Shown here: positions 8,076 through 17,358 of the stretch, piece after piece
Layout of the letters: each line of letters opens with the position of its first letter
Position numbering within the stretch: position 1 is the first letter of the stretch
Assembly (NCBI RefSeq): GCF_019278565.1
Contig: NZ_CP058988.1
Coordinates: 1,798,001 to 1,862,000 of the forward strand
Length of the DNA: 64,000 nucleotides
Reading direction: 5' to 3'
DNA from: Cellulophaga sp. HaHa_2_95
GTDB lineage: Bacteria; Bacteroidota; Bacteroidia; Flavobacteriales; Flavobacteriaceae
Made by a program: the position numbers and the translations under genes
The notes under the pieces: generated by a model
The model's database searches: none
What the model saw: only the letters and a program-made list of their open reading frames with translations
What the model was told of the DNA's origin: nothing

Positions 8076-9122
8076 TTGAAGAAAATAGGGTACGCCGTTG
8101 TTCAAATGTTTGTGAGCACACTTTTATGGTTTTATTTTAAAAAGACAACACACCATGGCTTGGAGAATATTCCCAAAAATAAACCTGTTATCTTTTTGTC
8201 AAACCACCAGAATGCATTTCTAGACACTATTTTAATTGCTACAAATTGCAAAAGGAAACCTTATTTCTTAACGCGGTCTGATGTTTTTAAAAACACTGTT
8301 TTAAAGGGCTTATTTTCCTTTTTTAAAATGATTCCGATTTACAGAATTAGAGACGGTTTTACATCGTTACAGAAGAATCAATATACGTTTGACTTTTGTT
8401 CAAGTTTACTTAATAAGAATGAAGCTTTAGTGGTGTTCCCTGAGGGTAATCATAATTTAAAAAGAAAGGTTAGGCCTTTAAGTAAAGGGTTTATACGTAT
8501 TATTTTTAATGCTTTAGAGGCCAACCCAGAATTGGATATTTACTTGGTTCCCGTAGGGGTAAACTATCAAGCGGCAAAGGATTTCCCTGATAGTGCAGCC
8601 TTATATTACGGTACTGCAATTTCAGTCAAAGAATCTATAGATCAAAGCGACATAAATAATTCAGTGCATGTTATAAAAAATCAGGTATTTAAAGCTTTAA
8701 AAAACCTCACGACACACATTGAAGATGAGGCAAAGTATGATTTTACGATTCGGAAATTAGAGGCATTTGGAGTGGACTATACCAAGCCGAAAGAAGTTAA
8801 TGATAAATTACTTTATTTGTCTTCCATATCTAAAATTCCTGAAACTATTACAGAAGCTAATAGCTTTGATCTATTAAAAAAATGGATTTTTATGGCCATG
8901 AATTTTCCAGTCATTCTAGTGTGGAATTTACTGTTAAAACCCAAAATAAATGATCTAGCATTTTTAAGCACATTTAGATTTGCATATGCGGTAATCATCT
9001 TTCCTATTTATTATACCCTCTTAGTCTTGGGGACTTATCTGTTTACACAAGACATCATTTCGGGGTTATTGGTTACGAAGACAGTTTTTCTATATAATTT
9101 GTTTTATACTAAGACCATATAA
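8076..9122 (+). CDS. 1-acyl-sn-glycerol-3-phosphate acyltransferase-like (PlsC domain) membrane protein
   Basis: A 348-residue protein. The acyltransferase blocks are visible: SNHQNAFLD at residues 42-50 (histidine and aspartate separated by five residues rather than the textbook four), IPIYRIRDG, FPEGNH, and LVPVGVNY. Two hydrophobic segments close the protein (about 265-345), and one lies at the N-terminus. It probably acylates lysophospholipid or another lipid at the inner membrane. The start is TTG at 8076, one base after the BASS stop codon, so it is translated as part of the csaA-BASS-plsC operon. Confidence 0.85.
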   Translation: MKKIGYAVVQMFVSTLLWFYFKKTTHHGLENIPKNKPVIFLSNHQNAFLDTILIATNCKRKPYFLTRSDVFKNTVLKGLFSFFKMIPIYRIRDGFTSLQKNQYTFDFCSSLLNKNEALVVFPEGNHNLKRKVRPLSKGFIRIIFNALEANPELDIYLVPVGVNYQAAKDFPDSAALYYGTAISVKESIDQSDINNSVHVIKNQVFKALKNLTTHIEDEAKYDFTIRKLEAFGVDYTKPKEVNDKLLYLSSISKIPETITEANSFDLLKKWIFMAMNFPVILVWNLLLKPKINDLAFLSTFRFAYAVIIFPIYYTLLVLGTYLFTQDIISGLLVTKTVFLYNLFYTKTI

Positions 9123-9159
9123 AAAAGTATCCCCAATTAGTTGTTGAGGATACTTTTAT
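9121..9159. terminator. Bidirectional terminator between convergent acyltransferase and M14 genes
   Basis: AAAAGTATCC pairs with GGATACTTTT, extended inward past a mismatch by CAA with TTG. A and T runs on both sides allow use by both convergent genes. Confidence 0.8.
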
Positions 9160-9162
9160 GTC

Positions 9163-11682
9163 TTATAACATATCGCTAAAGAAAATAGCGTTCATTAATA
9201 GTTTGTTTGTTCCGTACCAAAAAGCTCTAAAATTTGTGTTGTCTGTAAACACAATAACTTTTCCGCGGCCCAAGCTTTGAGCTTGAAAAGGAACGCTGTT
9301 ACTCAGTAACTTTAATTTTTCTTCAGAAATATATCCACTTAAAAGCGGATTGCTAGTATATTGAATAGGGTTGTTGTAACTACTCTTGTTAGGTTCAATG
9401 TAAATATTTGTATTTCTAAATAAGGGCAGTACATCATTTTTGTATCCGAAATTTATAGGATGTGAGCGATCTAGTTTTGTTTCAAAAATTGCGCCTCCAG
9501 TAACTTGGGCACCGAAGAAGCTCTGTTTTTGCTCATAGGTAATGTCTTTTGCGACTAGCGTATCATTCTTAAACCTTAAGTCAATAAATTCATTTTTAGC
9601 CAACCATTTCGTTGTGTTTCTATAGCCAATTAGAGTACCTCCATTTTTTACCCATGTTTTTAATTTTTCAGATGCTGCTTTATCAATTCCTCGGTAGGAA
9701 TTAGGCATTATTATGGCGGTATACCGACTTAAATCGGTTCTGCTGAAGTAATCTGTGTCTAATTTTGTAAGGTTAATATCATAACGCTGATCAAATAAAT
9801 GCCATATTTCTCCAGCGTCATAAGAAGTAATTCCATTACCAACGATAATAGCAACTTCTTGTTTTACTAAGGCTTGAAATGATCCACTCCCTAAATCAAT
9901 ACCCAAAGTATGGCCCGTACCAACAGCGGTAATATCGATATAGCTTTCTTGAGCTACTTCCTTTAAAAATGCGTGTAATTCTTCTGGATTTAGTTTTTGA
10001 TTTTGTACAGGAATGAGAATAGATCCATAGTCATAAGTATTGCCTTCAACCGAAAATGGTTTTTCTCCTACTTTAGCTCGTATTCCTTTGTTTAAAATTT
10101 TATTTAATGCTTTAGGAGTATAGTATTCATTCCATTCAAATACGTACGCATAATTAGATAGGTTACCTATACTACCAGATAAGGTTTGTAAGGTTGTTAT
10201 TTCCTCTCCTAAATTTGCGGTAGAATTTACTTCGGTATAGTCTAAATTAAAGGCGAGTGGAAATGTCCAAGCAGAAATATCATAAAAAAGACTATCTGTA
10301 AAGGTGGTGCGCTTTTCAAACATAGCCTTTATCAATCTACTATTCCTTTGGTTCATAGGAACTACATAACTATTCTCTTTTTGAAATGCTTTGCCATTAA
10401 TTGTGGCGTCACTTTTTAAATGATGTAATTTTATTCTTTGACGTTGTAAAATTTCAGCTAAATGCCAGGATTTAGCAGCGTCCTTAGCATCTCCAAAAAC
10501 AATAGTCTTTGTTTTATTTTTAGAGTTTTCTGTTAAGGCGTCTTTGTAAAATTGTTGTTGGTATTGTAGTAATTTTACACGCATATTCTCGGCAGCTTCA
10601 ATAGTAGAGAGTGCCGTTGTAAATTGGTTTTTTATTGTAAATGGGAAGGTAAGAATACCATTTTCACTTTCTTGAATATGGCCTCGAGAGCTAGCTTGCT
10701 CAAACAAAATACCAATACCACCATTCACATCTGGAAAAGTAGATCCTTTACCATAATAGTAGTCGTCATAGTTTTCTTCAGAAAAATATAAAGAACCAAT
10801 GTTATCTAGTGCCTTAGAATGGTATGTGGCAATTTCCGTAGTGAGCTCTTGATTTATTTTTGGAGTTAATGGGTGTACCCTGTCTGGTTCTCCCGGTTGA
10901 AAGAAGAAAGTGGCGTTGGTTCCCATTTCATGGTGATCTGTTAAGATATTAGGCATCCATTTATGAAATGTAGCTATTCTAGCTCTACTTTCTGGTAACT
11001 GTACAGGTAACCAATCGCGATTCATATCAAACCAGTAGTGGTTGGTTCTTCCTCCAGGCCAAACTTCATGATATTCACGGTCATTATTATCAGGGTTTAA
11101 ATTTGAGCTTTTATTTGTGTTTGCCCAATTAGCAAACCGTTGTAGTCCATCTGGATTAAATGATGGGTCTAATAATATAACCGTATTTTCTAGCAGTTTT
11201 TCAATAGCATCTCCTTCGGCGGCAGCTAAGTAATAAGCGTAAGCGAGTGCAGCATTGCTTCCACTAGGTTCATTGCCATGAATGGAAAAGCCTTGATAAA
11301 CAACAACAGGTAGGTTTGATACATCTTGAGTGGCACCTGTTTCTTTGGTAATTGAAAGATGATCTTTTTGAATCTGTTCTATCTTACCATGATTTTTTGG
11401 AGCGGTAATCGTAAGTAATAATAAAGGCCGGCCTTCATAAGTCTCGCCACGATTTTCAATACTAATACGATCAGATGAAGCTGCAAGTGCTTGCATATAG
11501 TAGACTAGTTTGTCATGAGTAACATGCCATTCTCCAACTTCATGGCCAATAATAGATTCTGGCGTAGGAATGTTTTTGTTGTAATTGGTGCTTGAAGGGA
11601 GGTAGTAATCTAGGGTTACTTTTTCTTGAGAGATAAGGCTGAGTGATACTAGAAATAATGAGAGAAAGATAATTTTTTTCAT
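9163..11682 (-). CDS. M14 family zinc carboxypeptidase, secreted, with C-terminal extension
   Basis: An 839-residue protein with a Sec signal peptide (MKKIIFLSLFLVSLSLISQ). The M14 zinc ligands are H135 and E138 in IHGNEPSG and a histidine in DHHEMGTN near residue 250. Substrate-binding DMNRDW (219-224) and catalytic E328 in LFEQASSRG complete the site. About 450 residues follow the peptidase domain; the part near 600-720 looks like a class I glutamine-amidotransferase-like fold often found at the end of this Bacteroidota subfamily. No T9SS C-terminal domain is visible. It probably digests peptides in the periplasm or outside the cell. Confidence 0.92.
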   Translation of the reverse strand: MKKIIFLSLFLVSLSLISQEKVTLDYYLPSSTNYNKNIPTPESIIGHEVGEWHVTHDKLVYYMQALAASSDRISIENRGETYEGRPLLLLTITAPKNHGKIEQIQKDHLSITKETGATQDVSNLPVVVYQGFSIHGNEPSGSNAALAYAYYLAAAEGDAIEKLLENTVILLDPSFNPDGLQRFANWANTNKSSNLNPDNNDREYHEVWPGGRTNHYWFDMNRDWLPVQLPESRARIATFHKWMPNILTDHHEMGTNATFFFQPGEPDRVHPLTPKINQELTTEIATYHSKALDNIGSLYFSEENYDDYYYGKGSTFPDVNGGIGILFEQASSRGHIQESENGILTFPFTIKNQFTTALSTIEAAENMRVKLLQYQQQFYKDALTENSKNKTKTIVFGDAKDAAKSWHLAEILQRQRIKLHHLKSDATINGKAFQKENSYVVPMNQRNSRLIKAMFEKRTTFTDSLFYDISAWTFPLAFNLDYTEVNSTANLGEEITTLQTLSGSIGNLSNYAYVFEWNEYYTPKALNKILNKGIRAKVGEKPFSVEGNTYDYGSILIPVQNQKLNPEELHAFLKEVAQESYIDITAVGTGHTLGIDLGSGSFQALVKQEVAIIVGNGITSYDAGEIWHLFDQRYDINLTKLDTDYFSRTDLSRYTAIIMPNSYRGIDKAASEKLKTWVKNGGTLIGYRNTTKWLAKNEFIDLRFKNDTLVAKDITYEQKQSFFGAQVTGGAIFETKLDRSHPINFGYKNDVLPLFRNTNIYIEPNKSSYNNPIQYTSNPLLSGYISEEKLKLLSNSVPFQAQSLGRGKVIVFTDNTNFRAFWYGTNKLLMNAIFFSDML

Positions 11683-11708
11683 AGAGTAGTTTGAATTAGT
11701 CCCTATAA

Positions 11709-11744
11709 AAATAAAAAAACGACTCTTAAAAGAAGAGTCGTTAT
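11709..11744 (-). terminator. Terminator of the PUR-family gene
   Basis: A perfect 10-bp stem (AACGACTCTT with AAGAGTCGTT), five-base loop, and T run on the minus strand. It lies 24 bases past the stop codon of the gene at 11768. Confidence 0.85.
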
Positions 11745-11767
11745 CATTAATTTGTGAAAATTAAATT

Positions 11768-12148
11768 TTATATGTCATCAAAGCTAACATCTGTAAAGCT
11801 TTCTGTTGAGGTTTTCTCTGCAGTATTTTCTACCAAGATATCCTCTTCTCTTTTGAAATCTTTCTGATGACGTTCAGAGATTACTTCGGTGCCTTTTTCC
11901 TCTATGATATAATTCATCATCTCATCCAGATTTTCTTTAAATGCTGAAAAGTCCTCTTTGTAAAGGTAGATTTTGTGTTTCTTGTAGTGAAATGATCCGT
12001 CGTCGTGAGTAAATTTTTTACTTTCGGTAACCGTTAGGTAATAATCACCAGCTTTTGTGCTTCTTACGTCAAAAAAATAAGTTCTTCTTCCTGCTCTTAG
12101 GACTTTGGAGTAAATTTCCTCCTGATCCATCAATTCTTTTTCCCCCAT
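11768..12148 (-). CDS. PUR-alpha-type nucleic-acid-binding protein (DUF3276)
   Basis: A 126-residue protein. The block SKVLRAGRRTYFFDVRSTKAG, then YYLTVTESKK and HKIYLYKEDF, is the single PUR repeat found across Bacteroidota; related bacterial PUR proteins bind single-stranded DNA and RNA. The C-terminal 40 residues are acidic and probably disordered. The start at 12148 (MGEKELMDQEE) is chosen over the internal ATG seven codons later because homologues I remember have a similar leader. A cytoplasmic regulatory or RNA-chaperone role is likely. Confidence 0.9.
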   Translation of the reverse strand: MGEKELMDQEEIYSKVLRAGRRTYFFDVRSTKAGDYYLTVTESKKFTHDDGSFHYKKHKIYLYKEDFSAFKENLDEMMNYIIEEKGTEVISERHQKDFKREEDILVENTAEKTSTESFTDVSFDDI

Positions 12149-12222
12149 TGCTAAAAAAATCTATAGTTAATTATTAGTGTACCTTCAAAAATGGCAAAAA
12201 ATTGCTAATCTAACAACTTTTT

Positions 12223-13977
12223 TTAGCTTTCTTTATCAATCAATTGCGTATGGTAAAGTTCCTTGTAATATCCATCTATCTCAATTAGAGAGTCATGCGT
12301 TCCTTCTTGTAATATTTTTCCTTCTTTTAAAATAATGATTTTATCAGCGTTTTTTGCTGAGGATACTCTATGGCTTACTAATAAAGTTGTTTTGCTTTTA
12401 GAAGCATTCTTAAGATTCTTAAGAATCTCTTCTTCTGTTTCTGTATCTACGGCAGATAAACAATCATCAAATAAATATATTTTCGGGTCTTTTAGTAAGG
12501 CTCTTGCGATTGAAACACGTTGCTTTTGTCCGCCACTTAATGTGATTCCTCTTTCTCCTAATATCGTGTCATATTTTTTTGTAAAATCCATGATATTTTT
12601 ATGCACTACAGCTTTTTTGGCAACAGCTATAATTTCTTCATCTGTGGCATTTTGCTTTCCGAACTTTATATTATTTTTGATGGAGTCAGAGAAAAGAAAA
12701 GCATCTTGGGGTACTGCACCAACTTCTTGACGAATAGAATTCAAATTAAGATTCTTAATAGGGGTATTATCTAATAATATTTCTCCTGAGCTTACATCAT
12801 AAAGACGCGCAATAAGATCTAGAATTGTAGATTTTCCGGAGCCTGTCTTTCCGATAATGGCTACTGTCTGTCCTGGTTCAATAGAGAATGAAATATCATT
12901 AAGGGCTGTAATTTCTGTGTCTTCATATGTGAAGGTTACATTCTTAAATTCAATTTTTCCAGATAAAGGGGTAGGAGTTAAGATTTCATTTTTAATAGAT
13001 GGCGTTATTTGTAAAAACTCATTGATACGTTTTTGCGATGCCTCAGCACGTTGAACGATAGAGGTAAGCCAGCCAATAACCGCTACAGGCCAAGTAAGCA
13101 TATTTACATAGATCACAAACTCAGCAATAACACCAACCGAATCTATTTCACCATTTATATATTGTTGGCCACCAATATAAATCACAAAAATAGTACTGAT
13201 CCCAATTAATAATACCATTAAGGGGAAAAACCATGCATTTACCTTAGCCAGGTTCATACTCTTGTTTTTTCCTTCTATAGCCAGTTCTGTAAGTTCTTTG
13301 TTAATATCATTCTCTAAACCGTAGGCCTTGATAACAGAAATTCCGGAGAAAGATTCTTGCGTAAATGTAGATAACTTAGAAAGGTATTGTTGTACAATAG
13401 TACTACGTTTGTGAATAACTTTGCTAATGTTATAAATCAATACAGATAATATAGGAAGTGGTATTAGGGTATATACAGCCAATTTAGGTGCCGTCATAAA
13501 CATTAAAGGAATGATGCAAGCAAAAAGTGTGATGGTGTTGATGCCATACATCAAAGCTGGTCCGGCATAATTTCTTACCTCACCAACATCTTCACTAATC
13601 CTATTCATTAAATCACCAGTCCTATTTTTTTTGTAAAAATTAAGGTTTAGCAATTGATAGTGATCAAATACTTCATTTTTTAAATCATATTCAATATATC
13701 TGGATACTTTAATAATGGTCTGCCTCATCAAAAAAGTAAATAGCGCAGCTAGCAATGCGGTTCCTAGAATAATTAAAATATTTTCAAGTAATAATTCTTT
13801 AGCTTCAGACTTATCAATGATATTATTCCCGTAGTTCTCTACAACTTTAATCGACTTTTTTACATACGAAGGAGTAACCAGAGAGAATACCCTTGCAATT
13901 ATCGTGATGAACAACCCTAAAAGCAGTTGTGTGCTGTATTTTTTTAAATATTTATTGATGTATTTTAATTCCTTCAT
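12223..13977 (-). CDS. ABC exporter half-transporter, MsbA/MdlB type, with non-canonical Walker B
   Basis: A 584-residue fused membrane and ATPase half-transporter. Residues about 15-310 hold six membrane helices. The ATPase has Walker A GKTGSGKST (about 370-378), Q-loop VPQDAF, signature LSGGQKQR and the H-loop SHR. Walker B reads IYLFDDCLSAVD: the catalytic glutamate after the Walker B aspartate is replaced by aspartate. That substitution is characteristic of one subunit of heterodimeric exporters (BmrC, TM287-like), where one ATP site is degenerate. A partner subunit is not in this window. Substrate unknown; lipid or drug export is the family norm. Confidence 0.92.
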   Translation of the reverse strand: MKELKYINKYLKKYSTQLLLGLFITIIARVFSLVTPSYVKKSIKVVENYGNNIIDKSEAKELLLENILIILGTALLAALFTFLMRQTIIKVSRYIEYDLKNEVFDHYQLLNLNFYKKNRTGDLMNRISEDVGEVRNYAGPALMYGINTITLFACIIPLMFMTAPKLAVYTLIPLPILSVLIYNISKVIHKRSTIVQQYLSKLSTFTQESFSGISVIKAYGLENDINKELTELAIEGKNKSMNLAKVNAWFFPLMVLLIGISTIFVIYIGGQQYINGEIDSVGVIAEFVIYVNMLTWPVAVIGWLTSIVQRAEASQKRINEFLQITPSIKNEILTPTPLSGKIEFKNVTFTYEDTEITALNDISFSIEPGQTVAIIGKTGSGKSTILDLIARLYDVSSGEILLDNTPIKNLNLNSIRQEVGAVPQDAFLFSDSIKNNIKFGKQNATDEEIIAVAKKAVVHKNIMDFTKKYDTILGERGITLSGGQKQRVSIARALLKDPKIYLFDDCLSAVDTETEEEILKNLKNASKSKTTLLVSHRVSSAKNADKIIILKEGKILQEGTHDSLIEIDGYYKELYHTQLIDKES

Positions 13978-14108
13978 GAAGCCTTAGTTCCTGTAAAGTG
14001 TTGAATTTTCTAATCGAAGTGACAAAGATATGTGATTAAAGTAAAATGAAATGTTATAAAACTGATAAGATATAACCAAACCATAACCTAGTATTAAAAA
14101 TATAGTTC

Positions 14109-14116
14109 TATTTTTG
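14109..14116 (+). promoter_or_regulatory. Candidate -7 promoter element of nusB
   Basis: TATTTTTG fits TAnnTTTG, 35 bases before the nusB ATG, in the divergent gap between the ABC exporter and nusB. Confidence 0.5.
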
Positions 14117-14151
14117 CCGCTTGAAGTTTAACCCATTTAAGTTCTTTAAAA

Positions 14152-15099
14152 ATGCTTACAAGAAGGCATGTGCGAGTAAAAGTAATGCAATGTATTTATG
14201 CATTAACACGTTCCAATGACGATTCTTTAGAAAAACAACAAAAGTTTTTGAAATTCAGTATTGAAAATACATATTCGTTGTATTTATTGATGATGAGTTT
14301 GATGAAAGAAATCCATGATTTGGCAAAACAGCAAGTAGAGCTTTCTGCAAATACATATCTGTCAAGTTCATCCAATACTTTTGATGACAAGAAGAAATTT
14401 GTAAACAATAGGTTTATAAAAATGATTTCGGAAAACAAGGTTCTTGAAGAAGAGCTAGAGATTAGAAAACTTCAGAATTGGTATTTGAATGATGAATATG
14501 TAAAGTTACTTTACAAAGAAATCATAGCAAGTAATTATTATAATAAATACATGCATGCAACCGCTTCTAGTTTTGAAGATGATAAGCAGCTAATTGTAGA
14601 TTTGTTTAAAAATATTATTGCTCCTAATGAAAAAATCTACGATTATTTTGAGGACGATAAACTTACTTGGGTAGATGATATTCCTTTAGTGAATACATTT
14701 ATTTTAAAACTATTGAAAAAAGCAAAGCCAGATGCTGTAGAATCTTATTTTTTACCTCCTTTAGTTAAGGATCAAGAAGATGTTGAGTTTTCTAAAAAGC
14801 TTTTATCTAAAACCTTACTTCAAAATGAGAAGTTGGTTAAAGAGATTGAGGGTAAAACTCCTAATTGGGATAAAGATAGAATTGCAGATATAGATGCAAT
14901 TTTATTAAAAATGGCAATTGCAGAATTGTTAAATTTTCCTTCCATACCAGAACGTGTTACTATTAATGAATATTTAGAACTTGCCAAAGAGTACAGTACA
15001 CCTAAGAGTAGTACGTTTATCAATGGTATTTTAGATAAGCTAATAAAGGAATACGAGCAAGACGGAAAACTAAACAAAATAGGTAGAGGTTTATTATAA
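14152..15099 (+). CDS. nusB: Transcription antitermination factor NusB, long Bacteroidota form
   Basis: A 315-residue protein, more than twice the length of E. coli NusB (139). It starts with the RRHVRVKVMQCIYAL segment of NusB, and the rest of the core (DKDRIADIDAILLKMAIAEL, FPSIPERVTINEYLELAKEYSTPKSSTFINGILDKL) is at the C-terminus, residues about 235-305. The middle is a lysine-rich helical insertion typical of Bacteroidota. NusB works with NusE (S10) in rRNA antitermination. It is followed on the same strand by the DUF1573 and yajC genes. Confidence 0.93.
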   Translation: MLTRRHVRVKVMQCIYALTRSNDDSLEKQQKFLKFSIENTYSLYLLMMSLMKEIHDLAKQQVELSANTYLSSSSNTFDDKKKFVNNRFIKMISENKVLEEELEIRKLQNWYLNDEYVKLLYKEIIASNYYNKYMHATASSFEDDKQLIVDLFKNIIAPNEKIYDYFEDDKLTWVDDIPLVNTFILKLLKKAKPDAVESYFLPPLVKDQEDVEFSKKLLSKTLLQNEKLVKEIEGKTPNWDKDRIADIDAILLKMAIAELLNFPSIPERVTINEYLELAKEYSTPKSSTFINGILDKLIKEYEQDGKLNKIGRGLL

Positions 15100-15141
15100 T
15101 ATTGTTTATTTTTGATTAAAATTATAAATATTTAGACGGTT

Positions 15142-15618
15142 ATGAGAAAAATAGTTATCGCATTAAATGTATTGATGGTAGTTGTTTTAATGTCCTGTAA
15201 GGAAGATGCAACAAGTAAAATTAATAATTCAAATCTAGAAGCAGCAGGTCAGAGAGATGCAGCAGCAAAAATGCTACCTGTAATGTCTTTTGAAAATGTT
15301 GAGCATGATTTTGGATCAATAGTCCAAAATACACCGCAAGAAACTGTTTTTAAATTTACAAATACAGGAAATGCTCCTTTGATCATTACAGATGCAAAGA
15401 GTACTTGTGGTTGTACAGTCCCACAAGTTCCAAAAGGAGCAATTGCGCCAGGAGAGTCTGGAGAATTGGTAGTAAATTATAATGGTTCAGGAAGCAACTT
15501 AGTTACTAAGGTTGTTACGGTATCTGCTAATACAGAAAAAGGAACAGAGCAATTGAGAATAAAAGCATTTGTAACCCCTAAAGATGGTGCTCCAGTAGGG
15601 CCATTAAAACAGTCATAA
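15142..15618 (+). CDS. DUF1573 lipoprotein
   Basis: A 158-residue protein with a lipoprotein signal ending in VLMSC (cysteine at about residue 19). Residues about 45-150 form one DUF1573 immunoglobulin-like domain (EHDFGSIVQNTPQETVFKFTNTGNAPLIITDAKSTCGCTVP in parts), including the conserved CGC pair. It is predicted to sit in the envelope; its function is not established. It lies between nusB and yajC, four bases before yajC, so it is probably co-transcribed with the translocase gene. Confidence 0.9.
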   Translation: MRKIVIALNVLMVVVLMSCKEDATSKINNSNLEAAGQRDAAAKMLPVMSFENVEHDFGSIVQNTPQETVFKFTNTGNAPLIITDAKSTCGCTVPQVPKGAIAPGESGELVVNYNGSGSNLVTKVVTVSANTEKGTEQLRIKAFVTPKDGAPVGPLKQS

Positions 15619-15622
15619 TTAC

Positions 15623-15919
15623 ATGTTAGAAAAATATCCATTTATTCCGCTTATTGCAATCTTCGTAGTATTTTATTTCTTTATGATTGCGCCTCAAAGA
15701 AAGAAGCAAAAGCAAGAAAAAAAATTCTCAGAAGAGCTAAAAAAAGGCGATAGGGTTGTTACTAAAAGTGGAATGCACGGAAAGGTTGTTGAGTTAAATG
15801 ACAAAGACAATACCTGTGTTATAGAAACTTTAGCTGGTAAAATCAAGTTTGAACGTTCAGCACTTTCTTTAGAGATGAGTTCAAAGCTTAATGCTCCTGC
15901 AGTAATAGAGAAAAAATAA
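15623..15919 (+). CDS. yajC: Preprotein translocase accessory subunit YajC
   Basis: A 98-residue protein with one N-terminal membrane helix (about 7-22), the APQRKKQK motif directly after it, and a small cytoplasmic domain with KGDRVVTKSGMHGKV. This is standard YajC, part of the SecDF-YajC complex that assists Sec export. It starts four bases after the DUF1573 stop codon and is closed by a terminator. Confidence 0.95.
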   Translation: MLEKYPFIPLIAIFVVFYFFMIAPQRKKQKQEKKFSEELKKGDRVVTKSGMHGKVVELNDKDNTCVIETLAGKIKFERSALSLEMSSKLNAPAVIEKK

Positions 15920-15936
15920 TTACAACTTTTACAAGT

Positions 15937-15967
15937 TAAAAAAGCACCTTTATAAGGTGCTTTTTTT
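15937..15967. terminator. Bidirectional terminator between yajC and pepT
   Basis: A perfect 10-bp stem (AAAGCACCTT with AAGGTGCTTT) with a three-base loop, A run on the left and T run on the right, between convergent genes. Confidence 0.88.
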
Positions 15968-15987
15968 ATGCTTAATACTGATTGACT

Positions 15988-17229
15988 TTAGAGATTTTTA
16001 GCTTTGTTTAAAGCGGTAAGCTCACAAATTTTTACAATTACTTGTATTGCACTTTCTATACTTTCTAAAGGTACATATTCATATTTGCCATGGAAGTTGT
16101 GACCTCCAGCAAAAATGTTTGGACAGGGTAATCCCATGAAGCTTAATTGTGAACCATCAGTACCACCTCTAATAGGTTTTATTATGGGTGTAATATTTAA
16201 GGACTCCATCGCTTCTTTAGCTGTTTCTACAATATGGTAGACGGGAGTTACCTTTTCTTTCATGTTAAAATATTGATCTTTTACTTCAATATTTATGCAT
16301 TCACCATGCGTAAATGTCAATTGATTCTTAATCGTAGATATTAACTTCTTTCGTTCTTCAAATAAATCTTTATCGTGATCGCGGATGATGAGCTCAATAG
16401 TCGCCTTTTCTATTTCACCAGAGATATGATGAACATGGAAAAACCCTTCACGACCTGTTGTTTTTTGAGGGACTTCATCTTCTGGGAGTAATGACATAAA
16501 CTCATTGGCAATACTAATGGCGTTAATCATTTTTCCCTTTGCATATCCTGGGTGTACACTTTTACCAGAAATAGAAATCTTAGCAGAAGCCGCATTGAAA
16601 TTTTCGTACTCTAATTCGCCAACCTGACTTCCATCCATGGTATAGGCCCAGTCCGCTCCAAATTTTTCTACATCAAACTTATGAGCGCCACGACCAATTT
16701 CTTCGTCAGGAGTAAAACCAATTTTAATAGTCCCATGTTGTATTTCAGGGTGATTAATAAGATATTCCATAGCCGAAACTATTTCAGTAATTCCTGCTTT
16801 ATCATCGGCTCCAAGAAGGGTAGTGCCATCTGTGGTGATGATGGTTTGTCCTTTGTATTGAAGTAAATCATCAAAATAATCAGGGGATAGGATAATATGT
16901 TGCTCTTTATTTAAAACGATGTCCTTTCCATCGTAATTTTCAATGATTTGTGGATTCACATTGGTGCCAGAAAAATCTGGGGAAGTGTCAAAATGTGCTA
17001 TAAAGCCAATTACGGGAATGTTGACGTTAGTGCTATTGCTTGGTAAGGTAGCTATGATGTATGCATTCTCATCAATTTCAACATCACTTAGTCCAATCTC
17101 TTTTAATTCTTCAACCAGTTTATTTGCAAGGTTCCATTGTTTTTCAGTACTAGGTGTAGATGCCGAGTTAGGGTCGCTTTGCGTGTCAACAGTAACATAA
17201 CTCAAAAATCTATTAAGAATAGGGTTCAT
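15988..17229 (-). CDS. pepT: Peptidase T (tripeptide aminopeptidase, M20B)
   Basis: A 413-residue protein, the usual PepT length. The binuclear zinc site is visible: H79 and D81 in IAHFDTSPD, D142 in GADDKAG, the E176-E177 pair in PDEEIG, and later GGTDGSQLSFMGLP and GGHNFHG. It removes the N-terminal residue from tripeptides in the cytoplasm. Monocistronic on the minus strand. Confidence 0.95.
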   Translation of the reverse strand: MNPILNRFLSYVTVDTQSDPNSASTPSTEKQWNLANKLVEELKEIGLSDVEIDENAYIIATLPSNSTNVNIPVIGFIAHFDTSPDFSGTNVNPQIIENYDGKDIVLNKEQHIILSPDYFDDLLQYKGQTIITTDGTTLLGADDKAGITEIVSAMEYLINHPEIQHGTIKIGFTPDEEIGRGAHKFDVEKFGADWAYTMDGSQVGELEYENFNAASAKISISGKSVHPGYAKGKMINAISIANEFMSLLPEDEVPQKTTGREGFFHVHHISGEIEKATIELIIRDHDKDLFEERKKLISTIKNQLTFTHGECINIEVKDQYFNMKEKVTPVYHIVETAKEAMESLNITPIIKPIRGGTDGSQLSFMGLPCPNIFAGGHNFHGKYEYVPLESIESAIQVIVKICELTALNKAKNL

Positions 17230-17358
17230 TTGTTTAGAATTTTTTTATAAAAATACAAATTAGAGGATTTGAATTGTATTTATTTAAACTTTTATACTTT
17301 TTTGTTAAGGATTGCGTTTGGGTATTTACATTTCTTTTTAGTCATTCAATCCAAACAA

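Noticed and set aside
17269..17358. An upstream extension of the Spy-like protein by 30 residues
   Set aside because: The internal ATG at 17359 gives a clean signal peptide, while the extension reads through AT-rich non-coding sequence.
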